Below, in pieces: positions 9,384 to 17,528 of a DNA stretch of 61,587 bases. Both the position numbers and the translations under genes were made by a program. The DNA comes from a virus: positions 1-61,587 of the IMG/VR virus record IMGVR_UViG_3300043395_002060; one strand, written 5' to 3'. Position 1 is the stretch's first letter. Every line of letters begins with the position of its first letter. The notes under the pieces are model-generated. The model saw nothing but the letters and a program-made list of their open reading frames with translations, was not told the origin of the DNA and did not search any database.

Positions 9384-10022
9384 TTAAGCTATTTCATATC
9401 CTTGTAAATAATATTTATTGGCGTTCTTATATTTAATCTCCACCAACTCTCCTTCAGGCGATTTCATTACAATTTTATCATTTCTACCATAAGATTGCTT
9501 TTTAACAATTTGAGTAGAATAAACTCTATCCTTAATAGTAATTCCATCTAAATGGTCAATCTCATGCTGAGCGATTACAGTCAACATTGTTTCATCCGAA
9601 ATCTGACCATCCAACTCTCTATCCTTTTCTGGGTTTACACTAAATGTAATTTCTCCCAAATTATCAGTTTGGACAGTAATTGATGTTGAACGAATTGTTC
9701 TCAATGGTTTTTCAACAGTTTTTGGAATTGATAAACATCCTTCATAAAATAAAAACCCTTCATTAGAACGATTTACAATTGTAGGGTTTAAAAGGTATAA
9801 TTCAGTATCATTATATTTGATAACACATGCTCTTTTATTTAAACCTAATTGATTTGCTGATAGCCCCAATCCACCCATTCCTTCCAATGCGGCAAATAAT
9901 GTTTTTTGTAAAATATCCGATTCCATTTGATTTAGTTCGGATTTTGGAACGGGATTTTTAAGATGTTTGTTAAAATCGGGATTTGGCATTCCTGTTGATG
10001 TTCTGTCTGTAATTAATTTCAT
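9384..10022 (-). CDS. def: Peptide deformylase
   Basis: 212 residues with all three deformylase motifs: GLGLSANQ (51-58, motif 1), EGCLS (94-98, metal-ligand Cys in motif 2) and QHEIDHLDG (152-160, motif 3 with two His ligands and the catalytic Glu). It removes the formyl group from nascent N-terminal Met. Phage deformylases are well known in marine T4-like phages, where they are thought to keep translation products maturing late in infection. All catalytic residues are present, so it should be active. Confidence 0.95.
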   Translation of the reverse strand: MKLITDRTSTGMPNPDFNKHLKNPVPKSELNQMESDILQKTLFAALEGMGGLGLSANQLGLNKRACVIKYNDTELYLLNPTIVNRSNEGFLFYEGCLSIPKTVEKPLRTIRSTSITVQTDNLGEITFSVNPEKDRELDGQISDETMLTVIAQHEIDHLDGITIKDRVYSTQIVKKQSYGRNDKIVMKSPEGELVEIKYKNANKYYLQGYEIA

Positions 10023-10036
10023 AACTTTATTTGTAA

Positions 10037-10156
10037 TTAAAATAATAATTCATATACTACTACTCCCAATAATGAGATTAAAGCTCCAATAATTCCTATT
10101 GATGCTAAATCATATGAATCTTTCATTTGTTGTTTTGTTTTTCCTTGATTTTCCAT
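10037..10156 (-). CDS. Small single-helix membrane protein
   Basis: 39 codons starting MENQGKTKQQMKDSYDLASI, with a hydrophobic segment (residues 18-34) and a short tail. It fills the gap between the UV endonuclease gene and the deformylase gene. Start ATG is one base from the upstream stop. Function unknown. Confidence 0.6.
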   Translation of the reverse strand: MENQGKTKQQMKDSYDLASIGIIGALISLLGVVVYELLF

Positions 10157-10157
10157 T

Positions 10158-11033
10158 TTATTTAATAAAAGGTAATATTGCTAATTCTTTTGCTTTTGCT
10201 TCTACCATAATATCAACTTTGTGTCGATATGTGTTTGGTAATTGTTTGATATAATCCGAATGTGCTTGTGGTTTAGCTCCTTCTTTGGATTCCGAATAGT
10301 GAACAACCGGCGTAACACCGCTTTTTCTCCAAGTACTTGCTGCTAATAACAATGCTTGTTGTTCTGATAATCCACCATCGCAGAATTTGTGATGATGATA
10401 ATCGAAAACAATTGGAATGCCAATTTTATTGTGAATATACATTAAATCCGATACAGAATACATAGATGCTTTATCATCATTCTCAATTGTTAATCGTTTT
10501 TGAACCGATGGAGATAATCTTTTAAAGTTTTCACAAAATCTATCCATTGCTGCTATTTTATCTCCATAAACTCCATTACAATGAATATTAATCTTATTGT
10601 ATGGAGTTTTAGATAAACCCATCATATCAAAAACCTTACCATGTAATTCCAAGTCAGCAATAGTTTTAGTTACAACTGCTTCGTTTGGTGAAACTAATAC
10701 GTTAAATGGACCTGGATGTGATGTAATACGAATATTATGAAATTTAGCGAAATCACCTGCTTTTTTGAGTTCTGATTTGATTTCCTTATAATCTTTAAGA
10801 GTAGTAATATCGATACTATCGCCCCACGGAATTATGCCAGATGATAAACGAAAGAAATAGATATCATTTTGTCTATTCCATTCTAATATTTTGATAATAT
10901 CCTTTGCATTCGCTAATGCAAGTTCGGAAACATAGTCTAAACCTTTAATGTTTAGAGTCTTTTTAACCATTGTACGATTAGTGGTAACTTTCTTACCAAT
11001 AGTCATATTAATACAAGCGTATCCTAAATTCAT
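10158..11033 (-). CDS. uvsE: UV-damage endonuclease (UvsE/UVDE family)
   Basis: 291 residues from the chosen start (MNLGYACINM). The TIM-barrel family motifs are present: FFRLSSGIIPWGD, RITSHPGPFNVLVSP, KINIHCNGVYGDK, LTIENDDKA and IVFDYHHHKF, giving the metal-binding His/Glu/Asp set. The enzyme nicks DNA 5' to UV photoproducts and starts repair. An upstream in-frame ATG at 11069 is unlikely because the promoter -7 element lies at 11059-11066; the start at 11033 leaves a leader of about 22 bases. It is the first gene of the operon that runs into the deformylase and sigma genes. Confidence 0.92.
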   Translation of the reverse strand: MNLGYACINMTIGKKVTTNRTMVKKTLNIKGLDYVSELALANAKDIIKILEWNRQNDIYFFRLSSGIIPWGDSIDITTLKDYKEIKSELKKAGDFAKFHNIRITSHPGPFNVLVSPNEAVVTKTIADLELHGKVFDMMGLSKTPYNKINIHCNGVYGDKIAAMDRFCENFKRLSPSVQKRLTIENDDKASMYSVSDLMYIHNKIGIPIVFDYHHHKFCDGGLSEQQALLLAASTWRKSGVTPVVHYSESKEGAKPQAHSDYIKQLPNTYRHKVDIMVEAKAKELAILPFIK

Positions 11034-11058
11034 ATTGTATATTTTAGATTTTAATAAA

Positions 11059-11090
11059 CAAATATACAAAAAATAATTTAAAAAACCAAA
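11059..11090 (-). promoter_or_regulatory. Bacteroidota-type promoter of the uvsE operon
   Basis: Reading the minus strand: TTTGG (11086-11090), 20 bases between TTG and the -7 box, then TATATTTG (11059-11066). This matches the -33 TTG / -7 TANNTTTG promoter type of Bacteroidota exactly. Confidence 0.8.
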
Positions 11091-11093
11091 TTA

Positions 11094-12176
11094 TTAATAG
11101 GTTTTTATAGAATCTGTTTTAGATTCCTCTTCAAGTCTGATTTTGTTGAATTCTCTGATTGTTCCGTTTTTGTTATTTATCCAATATTGAACGGCTTTTG
11201 GGTTATTTATCCAAATTGCTTTGTTATCCCACGGAAAATCGGGATGCATGTAATCTTCCCATTTTAGATTTAAATTATTTTCCACCAATTCTTCATTTTT
11301 TTCTTCAATTGGTAAATTTTTTCCACTATATTCGATATTTTGTGAAATATTTTCCACTAAATCCTCTTTTTTATCACCATAAACTTCATATAGCCCCAAT
11401 TTTTGGTCATCTTCCATCATTTTGGTTAAAATCTCTCTTTGTTTCTTTTTTTTATCATCAATCAAACCATTGAAAGCGATAATTAAAGCAACCGCTAATG
11501 GGTCAAACACAATTACAATCAAAAATATGAAAAATTTCACTACATTTTTCAATTCCATACCAAATGCTTCGGCAACAAATCGGAATCCACCAACTTCTTT
11601 CTCTAAATCTAAATTTTTTAATTTAATTTCGTTGATTTTTTCGGTATTTTGAGCGTTTTCGGCTTGTAATTTTTCAATTTGTGAGTTAATTTTTGTAGTT
11701 TGGCGGTCTTTACTGTCAATACTACGCAGTAAACGGCTATTTACTCTACCCTTATCGATTATTTGTGATTGAGTTTGTTGTAAATTTGATAATTGTGTAG
11801 TAAATTGATTAATTTGTTGCTCGTTTGTAGTAATTTTAGTTTGATAAACCGCGATTTCTCTATCTACAACTTGCAATTTAAGCGATTGTGCCTGAAAAGC
11901 ATTTGAAAGATATCCAAAAATACCTGCTGAAGTGATTAACATTAATAATGCTACGGCTGATGTTAGATACCATTTATTAAATCCGGCAATTTCATCCCAT
12001 TTTTGTTTAAGATATGTAGCTGCTACTAATTTAGCTAATTCCAATGAGGATGCCATTACCATTACGGATACCGATGCTCCTGCAAATAAAACACCCAAAC
12101 CTGTTACGGAAAAGTATGCGGCACATCCAGCAATAACTATTGCCGAAAATCCGACTAATAATTTAAGCCAATTCAT
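11094..12176 (-). CDS. Four-helix membrane protein with long periplasmic or cytoplasmic coiled coil
   Basis: 360 residues. Hydrophobic segments lie near 4-24, 28-48, 70-90 and 212-236. Between helices three and four is a coiled coil (about 95-200) with heptads such as QTKITTNEQQINQFTTQL and NSQIEKLQAENAQNTEK. The C-terminal 120 residues are charged and include KWEDYMHPDFPWDNKAIWI. Family not recognised by name, though proteins of this layout occur in T4-like marine phages. A role in the host envelope, for example lysis timing or exclusion, is only a guess. Confidence 0.8.
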   Translation of the reverse strand: MNWLKLLVGFSAIVIAGCAAYFSVTGLGVLFAGASVSVMVMASSLELAKLVAATYLKQKWDEIAGFNKWYLTSAVALLMLITSAGIFGYLSNAFQAQSLKLQVVDREIAVYQTKITTNEQQINQFTTQLSNLQQTQSQIIDKGRVNSRLLRSIDSKDRQTTKINSQIEKLQAENAQNTEKINEIKLKNLDLEKEVGGFRFVAEAFGMELKNVVKFFIFLIVIVFDPLAVALIIAFNGLIDDKKKKQREILTKMMEDDQKLGLYEVYGDKKEDLVENISQNIEYSGKNLPIEEKNEELVENNLNLKWEDYMHPDFPWDNKAIWINNPKAVQYWINNKNGTIREFNKIRLEEESKTDSIKTY

Positions 12177-12177
12177 A

Positions 12178-12354
12178 TTATCTATTTATTGATACTAATT
12201 CAGATACTCTTTCTACTAATTTTCGAGCATCATCAATAACAATATTAACATCAGATGGTGATAATTGTTGTGCGCCGTTAGAAACGTTCTTTAAAATACG
12301 CAATTTGCCATCTATTGACTCTAATAAAATTTGTATTTGTTCGTTATATTTCAT
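12178..12354 (-). CDS. Small hypothetical helical protein
   Basis: 58 residues (MKYNEQIQILLESIDGKLRI... ending ELVSINR), helical and without membrane segments. It starts 19 bases after the hsp20 terminator hairpin and ends one base before the membrane-protein start. A promoter nested in that terminator (12409-12440) may drive it. Confidence 0.7.
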   Translation of the reverse strand: MKYNEQIQILLESIDGKLRILKNVSNGAQQLSPSDVNIVIDDARKLVERVSELVSINR

Positions 12355-12372
12355 AATAATAAGTATTTTTAA

Positions 12373-12408
12373 ATAAAAAAAAGGTGGTAAATATACTTCA
12401 CCACCTTT
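12373..12408 (-). terminator. Rho-independent terminator after hsp20
   Basis: On the minus strand a 9-bp stem AAAGGTGGT/ACCACCTTT (12380-12388 with 12400-12408) closes an 11-base loop and is followed by a run of eight T. Confidence 0.85.
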
Positions 12409-12440
12409 ATAAGATACGAAAAAAAATTGAATTATCCAAC
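12409..12440 (-). promoter_or_regulatory. Possible promoter nested at the hsp20 terminator
   Basis: TTGG at the hsp20 stop codon, 20 bases, then TATCTTAT (12409-12416), preceded by the CG seen in most promoters here. The -7 box departs from TANNTTTG at two bases. Its start point would fall inside the terminator stem, so transcripts from it could not form that hairpin. Confidence 0.4.
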
Positions 12441-12812
12441 TTTAATTGAGATAGATTTTGCTTTTCTCTCTTCTTTCTTATCGATTGTTAAAATAAGTAA
12501 CCCATTAGAAAATTTAGCTTCTGTTTTAGTTCCATCGTAATCAGCGCCTACACTAAATGTAATATCAATATCTTCTACTAATTTGGAAGTATTTTCTTCT
12601 TTTTTTGCTTTTATTGATACTTCCTCATCGGTAACATATAATTTAATGTTTTTTATATCGTGTCCTAAAACACTAAATGTTGCCTGTAATTTACCATCTT
12701 CCAATACTTTTGCTTCATAGTGAGAAGGTAATTTTTTGTAAGTAGAAAAATCGTTTGTGAAAAACGTTTCAAATAAATTGTCTAAATTAGATAAATTTGC
12801 TGTTGTGTACAT
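12432..12812 (-). CDS. hsp20: Small heat-shock protein (Hsp20/alpha-crystallin)
   Basis: 126 residues with an alpha-crystallin domain: HYEAKVLEDGKLQATFSVLG (N-terminal strands), DEEVSIKAKK, and the family's C-terminal signature FSNGLLILTIDKKEERK followed by an I-x-I-like tail (SISIKV). It is an ATP-independent holdase chaperone. Hsp20 genes are common in T4-like cyanophages. The gene is monocistronic here: its own terminator follows and another terminator precedes it. Confidence 0.92.
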   Translation of the reverse strand: MYTTANLSNLDNLFETFFTNDFSTYKKLPSHYEAKVLEDGKLQATFSVLGHDIKNIKLYVTDEEVSIKAKKEENTSKLVEDIDITFSVGADYDGTKTEAKFSNGLLILTIDKKEERKAKSISIKVG

Positions 12813-12847
12813 AATTGTAAATATTTTTGTTTAAAATAAAAATTCGG

Positions 12848-12876
12848 TCAATATAGTTCAAATATTATACCAACAA
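12848..12876 (-). promoter_or_regulatory. Likely hsp20 promoter (imperfect)
   Basis: -7 box TATATTGA at 12848-12855. The nearest TTG (12874-12876) is at 18 rather than 20 bases. It lies between the upstream terminator and hsp20, leaving a leader of about 30 bases. Confidence 0.45.
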
Positions 12877-12903
12877 AAAAAGTATGACGATTAGTCATAC
12901 TTT
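12874..12903 (-). terminator. Terminator after the HD-domain gene
   Basis: A perfect 10-bp stem AAAGTATGAC/GTCATACTTT (12879-12888 with 12894-12903) with a 5-base loop, followed on the minus strand by seven T. Confidence 0.85.
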
Positions 12904-12931
12904 CTTAAATATTATTGACAAATTGTCAGTA

Positions 12932-13579
12932 TTACATTTCATTATCTTGCGATTCGATAACAGTACTCATATGGTCTGCCCAATGCATTATGTAAGGAAT
13001 TTTATATTTCATTCTCTTACTAATATCAAAAACTTTTAAGTATTTCATATTATCTTCATCATATAAACCATCGGTAAGTTTCATACCAAAATATTCTGCT
13101 TCTGAAAATGTTATACCATAATGCTGAAGAACAAATATAGTTCTATCGGTATGTGTCATATGATGTAATTCCGGATTAGATGCAAAAACTTTACCTTGAT
13201 TCTTAATGTGCCATTCTGAAGGATTTGGAATATAGAATGGTTTACCTTTAGTTCCTAATTTACCTAAATCGTGATGTAATGCAACAAATATTAATTCTTC
13301 ATCAGTAAAGTCTGGCTTACCGCCAAGCTGAATAAATAACTCTTTAACTTTAAGAGCATTTTTACAAACATTAAAAATATGGTCAATGTATCCACCTACA
13401 TAGCAATTATGATAACCCGCATTTCCACTAGCTGGAGCAATTGCAAGATTCATACCTAATTCTTCTTCTGAATACATAAAAAGAAGTTTCTCTAACCTAT
13501 CATCTTTAAAATATTTTTTGATGATGGCAATAAATCTCTCGTAGTTGTCTTTCAGTTCTTTTTCTGTCTTTTGTTTCAT
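12932..13579 (-). CDS. HD-domain phosphohydrolase
   Basis: 215 residues. The metal site is seen as GGYIDHIFNV (His67), LHHDLGK (HD at 103-104) and later His residues in HHMTHTDRTIFV. This is the HD superfamily, whose members hydrolyse phosphate esters of nucleotides or nucleic acids. Substrate cannot be read from the sequence; nucleotide-pool control or clearing of a signalling nucleotide are possible. It has its own promoter and terminator. Confidence 0.85.
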   Translation of the reverse strand: MKQKTEKELKDNYERFIAIIKKYFKDDRLEKLLFMYSEEELGMNLAIAPASGNAGYHNCYVGGYIDHIFNVCKNALKVKELFIQLGGKPDFTDEELIFVALHHDLGKLGTKGKPFYIPNPSEWHIKNQGKVFASNPELHHMTHTDRTIFVLQHYGITFSEAEYFGMKLTDGLYDEDNMKYLKVFDISKRMKYKIPYIMHWADHMSTVIESQDNEM

Positions 13580-13665
13580 AACCTTTATTTTTAAGTTTTA
13601 TTTTAATTCTTTTAGTTTTCAGTGCTGTCTGCTGTCTGCTTTAGAGTAATAATAAAAAGATACCA

Positions 13666-13697
13666 CAAATATACAAAAATTTTTTCAAATTTCCAAA
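13666..13697 (-). promoter_or_regulatory. Promoter of the HD-domain gene
   Basis: TTTGG (13693-13697), 20-base spacing, TATATTTG (13666-13673). Leader about 80 bases; it contains a tandem copy of GCAGACA (13623-13640 region, minus strand). Confidence 0.8.
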
Positions 13698-13701
13698 TAT
13701 T

Positions 13702-14025
13702 TTAGAATAAATCTTTTTTTGTTAAGATTTTATATAGAATTTCAACCTCTTCTTCCGATACTAATTCAGGCATATCTTCATCAAAAAGTCGCATTGTATA
13801 TAGGGATACTCCATCTTCGGATTCAAATTCACCCGATTCGGATGACCATAACGCCGGTATTGTATCTAAATTATTTTCTAATTCTTCTTCTGTAACTGAA
13901 AGTAATGGTATTACATAATAGTAAAAATCTTCTCCCAAAGATTCATCTTTCATTTCAATTCGAATGCATGGATTCCATTTATGGAAACTAGCTTCAGTTA
14001 TTGGAGTTTGAGGCACTGTTATCAT
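13702..14025 (-). CDS. Hypothetical acidic protein
   Basis: 107 residues, strongly acidic (many Glu/Asp, for example LWSSESGEFESEDGVSLYTM). No family recognised. It is the last gene of the modification island in transcription order but has its own promoter. The promoter lies so close that the mRNA is probably leaderless. Confidence 0.75.
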   Translation of the reverse strand: MITVPQTPITEASFHKWNPCIRIEMKDESLGEDFYYYVIPLLSVTEEELENNLDTIPALWSSESGEFESEDGVSLYTMRLFDEDMPELVSEEEVEILYKILTKKDLF

Positions 14026-14030
14026 AACCC

Positions 14031-14061
14031 TAAATATACCAAAAATTATTTAAAATAACAA
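14031..14061 (-). promoter_or_regulatory. Promoter giving a near-leaderless mRNA
   Basis: TTG (14059-14061), 20 bases, TATATTTA (14031-14038). Only five bases (GGGTT) separate the -7 box from the ATG at 14025, so transcription should begin at or within a few bases of the start codon. Confidence 0.7.
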
Positions 14062-15300
14062 CTATAATAATGATTTATTTGATATTTTAATTCCGTTTCC
14101 AATGATTTCTAAAAAAGAATTTTCATTTTCTATTTTTGATATTAAAGATGTATGGCATTCAATTATCCATTTTTTACATAAATCATAATTGTAATCAAAA
14201 TTTTCTAAAAAATCTTTTACAAATATTGAAAACTTTTTTGCATCTCCTTTGTGATTTACAAATTCATTATAGAACGGATGCGGTGATACGTTTAATATTT
14301 TTTGAATAATATCCAATGGATACGAATGCGTAGATATAAATGGAATTTTCGCCAGTATTAATCCATATGATTTTTCTGAAAGATATTGAGATGTAAAATC
14401 ACCTTTAAACCAAGACCAACTTTCATCTAATATTTGCATTTTTGATAAATTTAAAAATCTAAAAAATACTTCATATTCGACACCCATTTGATAATCCAAT
14501 AATTTTAGATTTTGAAAATCAGATTTACCTTCCAATGTATTTAAATTAATATTTTTAATTTCAGATAATTCTGAATCATATTTATCATAAACTCTATTTT
14601 TAAAAAAACTAGCTCTTTGCAAAAATATATCATCATTATTCAAATATGCCAAATTTTTTAAAATCTCAACCCTATATGGTTTATGCCTTCTAATTGAATA
14701 CATTAATTTATAATCAAAATTTAATTTTTGATAAACCCTACCAAATTCATACCAATATCTAATATTAATTAATTCATTCCACTGCCATAGTGTGTTGGTT
14801 AAAGCAAAGTGGATATTTGGATATGATTTATGTATTTTTTCATTTATAAATAAATTATCCGTTATTATAATATGATTATTTAATTTTGCAATTTGATTTT
14901 CCAAATCAACTATATACGAATCGTTAGTATCTGCTTTATCTAAAATTTTTTCTGTTCTAAACAATGTAATTATCCAACCCGATTTACCTTCTAATAATTT
15001 TATAAATCTTTTTATAAATGGAGTATCTTCGATACCATTACTAACATCTATATCTGAATAGTGTTCGTAAAAATGTCTTTTCCTTAAAGCAGTGAAAAAA
15101 TCCAATAAGTGATAACCATCATCATTATTGTTAAATTCTGGATTAAAAACGAATTCCAAATCAATACTATTATATTTACATTTTACAATACCAATTTTCT
15201 GAAAATTAAAATCGGTTAAATCATATATTCTATCCGTTGTATTATGAGCTAATTTAATAAATAATTCATCCGTAAACCAATGATGTACATAAATTTTCAT
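14062..15300 (-). CDS. SEK-family putative glycosyltransferase (member 1)
   Basis: 412 residues. It shares two signatures with six other proteins here: an R-x-H-K-like patch before a Leu-rich helix (SIRRHKPYRVEILKNLAYL, about 202-220) and YLSEKSYGLILAKIPF (306-321). The S-E-K-[TS]-x(n)-P-F layout recalls the donor-binding loop of fucosyltransferase-type (GT10) GT-B enzymes, but similarity is distant and the call is inference. It ends SNKSLL, matching the C-termini of neighbours. Its start overlaps the stop of the upstream GT-A-like gene (ATGA). Confidence 0.55.
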   Translation of the reverse strand: MKIYVHHWFTDELFIKLAHNTTDRIYDLTDFNFQKIGIVKCKYNSIDLEFVFNPEFNNNDDGYHLLDFFTALRKRHFYEHYSDIDVSNGIEDTPFIKRFIKLLEGKSGWIITLFRTEKILDKADTNDSYIVDLENQIAKLNNHIIITDNLFINEKIHKSYPNIHFALTNTLWQWNELINIRYWYEFGRVYQKLNFDYKLMYSIRRHKPYRVEILKNLAYLNNDDIFLQRASFFKNRVYDKYDSELSEIKNINLNTLEGKSDFQNLKLLDYQMGVEYEVFFRFLNLSKMQILDESWSWFKGDFTSQYLSEKSYGLILAKIPFISTHSYPLDIIQKILNVSPHPFYNEFVNHKGDAKKFSIFVKDFLENFDYNYDLCKKWIIECHTSLISKIENENSFLEIIGNGIKISNKSLL

Positions 15301-16001
15301 ATTAATGAGTTTTCAATTGATAATGGATTTGAATTATATTTTTGCTGTCCTACAAAATGAGTATAATGATAATTTGGCTTACCCAATCTGTTTGATAAAT
15401 TTTGTATTTTATAATTTTTAGAAAGTAATGTTAATAAATATTGAGATGTAATAGTACAACACATATAAAAATATTCCATATTATGTTTATTATCATTACA
15501 AAATTGATACATTTTATACCATCTATCCAAATACAAATCTTTTAATTCGGAATTGTTTATTTTAAGTAATCCAATATTGATTACTCTTTGTGATTTATTT
15601 TCCCATTCTGGTATTATATCGCCTATTCCTAAATATGTCAATTCATTTACGCACTTTGAATATAAATCTATCCAACTTTCCCAACCATCAAAATATAAAT
15701 CTACATCAGAATTAAATTCAGGCAATTTTGAGTGAAATATTATATCACCATCTATCAATACGCCATTATTTTTATCCAATAATGGTAATGTTTTAAACCC
15801 ATCCCAAAAAGTAAAAGTAGTATTTATATAATTTGATACATCAACATATTCATCAAATATATTTGTATTTGTATAAATTTCGGTTGCATGTCCATATTTT
15901 TTAGCAGATTTTATACTATTGATGTAATACGATTTTATTACTTCAAATCTATGGGAATCATCTTTGTGTACATTTTTATCAAAAGTATAAATCAAATTCA
16001 T
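15297..16001 (-). CDS. GT-A-type glycosyltransferase-like protein (copy 1)
   Basis: 234 residues. The D-x-D metal/nucleotide-sugar motif is in GVLIDGDIIFHSKLP (about 79-93), after the N-terminal Rossmann-like part (MNLIYTFDK). A later segment VINIGLLKINNSELKDLY matches the acceptor-side strand of GT8-like folds, and a C-terminal His/Gln (HFVGQQKY) may complete the metal site. It should transfer a sugar from a nucleotide sugar; acceptor unknown. It is a paralogue of the next upstream gene and overlaps it by one base. Confidence 0.7.
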   Translation of the reverse strand: MNLIYTFDKNVHKDDSHRFEVIKSYYINSIKSAKKYGHATEIYTNTNIFDEYVDVSNYINTTFTFWDGFKTLPLLDKNNGVLIDGDIIFHSKLPEFNSDVDLYFDGWESWIDLYSKCVNELTYLGIGDIIPEWENKSQRVINIGLLKINNSELKDLYLDRWYKMYQFCNDNKHNMEYFYMCCTITSQYLLTLLSKNYKIQNLSNRLGKPNYHYTHFVGQQKYNSNPLSIENSLI

Positions 16002-16732
16002 TATATAATACTTTTATTGAAAATTGAATTAACGTGATTAAAAAACTTTTGTTTAAATTTTGTTTCCGATGCATAATGTGTGTAATCATTAAAATCTTTA
16101 CAAAACTTATAAGTTATTCCCTTTGCTTCCATTACTTTTGGAAAATAATATTCACATACAACAATTGATGGGTCGTTCCAATTCGTTAAATTCTCAAATG
16201 GTTCTATATTTTCTAAATAATATTTACGAAATTTATAATATGAATTTATTAAGATATCTTTTGCTGATTGAGAATTAAATTTTAAAATACCAACATTGGA
16301 TGCATGTAACCCATCATAATCGAAATATTCTATGTTAGATGGAACATCGTATTTTTTAAATATATCCATATATCTTTTGAATTTTTTATTTTTAGTATTC
16401 AAAAGTTTTGTCTCAAATAGAACATCGCAATCGTTTGGTAAATTTAATTTTGACTCCAAAATAACATCACCATCAATCGTAACACAATTTAAATCTTCTT
16501 TTGAGTGTATGAATATTTTCAAATCATCGGTAAGTATGAATTCTTCATTTTCAATACTTACAAATTCATCTATATCATCTTTTAGATTTTCATATATGAA
16601 ATCGCAACCATATAATTTTATAGTATAGCCCAATTGTTTTGCTCTACGCATTGCTGCTTTATAGTATATTACCACCCAATCGTTATCGGTATAATTACCC
16701 ATCTTTGTAGTAAAACTATAAATTAATTTCAT
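16001..16732 (-). CDS. GT-A-type glycosyltransferase-like protein (copy 2)
   Basis: 243 residues. Same layout as the neighbouring 234-residue protein: MKLIYSFTTKMGNYTDNDW, a DGD motif in CVTIDGDVILESKLNLP, ASNVGILKFNSQSAKDILIN and a C-terminal His-containing tail (DYTHYASETKFKQ). The two probably arose by tandem duplication and then diverged strongly. The last residues are FNKSII, encoded across the TAATG junction with the following gene. Confidence 0.7.
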   Translation of the reverse strand: MKLIYSFTTKMGNYTDNDWVVIYYKAAMRRAKQLGYTIKLYGCDFIYENLKDDIDEFVSIENEEFILTDDLKIFIHSKEDLNCVTIDGDVILESKLNLPNDCDVLFETKLLNTKNKKFKRYMDIFKKYDVPSNIEYFDYDGLHASNVGILKFNSQSAKDILINSYYKFRKYYLENIEPFENLTNWNDPSIVVCEYYFPKVMEAKGITYKFCKDFNDYTHYASETKFKQKFFNHVNSIFNKSII

Positions 16733-17142
16733 TATATTAGATTAACCTTTTCTTTAGCAAATTTATTTACAGTTTCCCAATATGTACTATCTCCATAATA
16801 TGTACAAACTTCTTCGCCAACTTCTATATCTCTTTGTGCTACAAATTCAAACGTTCTATTTTCTTTATTTGTTCTCCAAAAAGCATTATTATTATCTGAA
16901 TGATTATAGATTGCGCCATATCCCAATGGTATTACATATTCTTCAACTTTACCATGCGATGGAAAATTAAATTTATGATTAACTAAAAAAGAATCAAATG
17001 TTCCCAATTTAAATGGAATAGTTAAAAGATGGCATTCTTCTATTATTTCATCTTTTTTTATTGATTCTATTGTAAATACGCCATATCCATGTATTGGAGA
17101 TGTTCTTACTTCTACTTTAGTTGGGGATTTTAATGTAACCAT
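16732..17142 (-). CDS. SET-domain protein (putative lysine methyltransferase)
   Basis: 136 residues, a minimal SET domain. Visible motifs: HGYGVFT (18-24, SAM-binding), YNHSDNNN (79-86, the N-H-S core that forms the pseudoknot) and GEEVCTYYG (109-117, the E-x-x-x-Y-G segment with catalytic Tyr). There is no pre- or post-SET region. SET enzymes methylate lysines in proteins; the target could be a phage structural or host protein. It is coupled by a one-base overlap to a second SET-like gene. SET genes in phages are rare but known. Confidence 0.85.
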   Translation of the reverse strand: MVTLKSPTKVEVRTSPIHGYGVFTIESIKKDEIIEECHLLTIPFKLGTFDSFLVNHKFNFPSHGKVEEYVIPLGYGAIYNHSDNNNAFWRTNKENRTFEFVAQRDIEVGEEVCTYYGDSTYWETVNKFAKEKVNLI

Positions 17143-17528
17143 TATATTATACTTTTATTAACAACTATTTCTTCATCAATATAATCAAAGTTAAATATTT
17201 CATATGACAAAATCAAACTTTCTGGCAAATTAATCAATTTAACTACACTCAAATAATCAACAGTCAATTCAGTATGCTTTGGAATTATTTGATTAGAATA
17301 TAGTTCAATAATATTTTCGTTTTTGATTAATGTTAAATTTGGATTTTCATTATGATTTAAATATCTACCCAATGGATTCGTTTCAATCCACCCATCATAT
17401 ATAGGTCTACTTTCGGATGTAACCAATTCATTTTTTGTAAAATAAAAACCTATTAATTTGTTAGATGGGATGAATTCGGTTGATATAACACCCGTACCTC
17501 TACTTTTAAAGTTATATAAGGAATACAT
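17142..17528 (-). CDS. Second SET-like protein, more diverged
   Basis: 128 residues. SET motifs are present but altered: SRGTGVIST (9-17), GRYLNHNENPN (54-64, N-H-N in place of N-H-S) and HTELTVDYL (85-93, D-Y in place of Y-G). It may be an active methyltransferase with different specificity or a non-catalytic partner of the adjacent SET protein. It ends VVNKSII. It overlaps genes on both sides by one base. Confidence 0.7.
   Translation of the reverse strand: MYSLYNFKSRGTGVISTEFIPSNKLIGFYFTKNELVTSESRPIYDGWIETNPLGRYLNHNENPNLTLIKNENIIELYSNQIIPKHTELTVDYLSVVKLINLPESLILSYEIFNFDYIDEEIVVNKSII

Noticed and set aside
13623-13640. Tandem GCAGACA in the leader of the HD-domain gene, considered as a riboswitch part.
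   Set aside because: Only two copies and no convincing fold were seen. It may be slippage.
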